The notes under the pieces: generated by a model
Databases searched by the model: none
Seen by the model: the letters and a program-made list of their open reading frames with translations, nothing else
Told to the model about the DNA's origin: nothing
Shown here: positions 5,665 to 5,675 of the stretch, piece by piece
How positions within the stretch are numbered: the stretch's first letter is position 1
Layout: each line of letters begins with the position of its first letter
Source: Chlorobiota bacterium
GTDB taxonomy: Bacteria > Bacteroidota > Bacteroidia > Flavobacteriales > Flavobacteriaceae
Reading direction: 5' to 3'
Assembly: GCA_013151975.1 (NCBI GenBank)
Contig: JAADHG010000120.1
Location: forward strand, 3,784 to 9,458
Length of the DNA stretch: 5,675 nt
Program-made: the position numbers and the translations under genes

Positions 5665-5675
5665 ACTGCCAACGG

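Overview
The window looks like a piece of a Bacteroidota genome, most likely Flavobacteriia. It is AT-rich throughout. Ribosome-binding sites are A/T-rich with no clear Shine-Dalgarno, and the gene families are ones common in that phylum: a DUF4382/carboxypeptidase-regulatory-like protein, a long-form type II NADH dehydrogenase, and a two-component-regulator propeller lipoprotein. No rRNA, tRNA, CRISPR array, transposase or integrase gene is visible.

Layout. (1) Positions 1-765, plus strand: the 3' part of a methionine-rich DUF4382-like surface or lipoprotein-type protein, closed by a textbook UUCG-loop terminator. (2) Positions 922-2188, plus strand: a full-length NDH-2-type NADH:quinone oxidoreductase reading frame broken by two single-base deletions, both at highly conserved sites. 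(3) Positions 2189-2790: about 600 bases without an intact gene. This stretch holds a long inverted repeat enclosing three small hairpins (a cloverleaf-like element) and a possible decayed lipoprotein signal-peptide remnant. (4) Positions 2791-4247, plus strand: a tight two-gene operon of a LicC/PntC-like nucleotidyltransferase and a CDP-alcohol phosphotransferase, sharing one base. (5) Positions 4248-4538: a structured non-coding stretch with two hairpins and a long imperfect inverted repeat. (6) Positions 4539-5642, minus strand: a lipoprotein with seven Reg_prop-type propeller blades and no kinase part.

How the genes fit together. The pair in region 4 is the clearest functional unit. The first enzyme would activate a small phosphorylated or phosphonate alcohol with CTP. 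The second, a membrane protein, would transfer that head group to an acceptor lipid or alcohol. The sequence does not show which head group. The other genes do not form an obvious pathway with it. The propeller gene is convergent to the operon and is bounded on both sides, on its own strand, by similar CCGTT-type 13-mers. Next to its 3' end is a foldable inverted repeat. That arrangement resembles a gene cassette with an attC-like site, but this is an inference from layout only.
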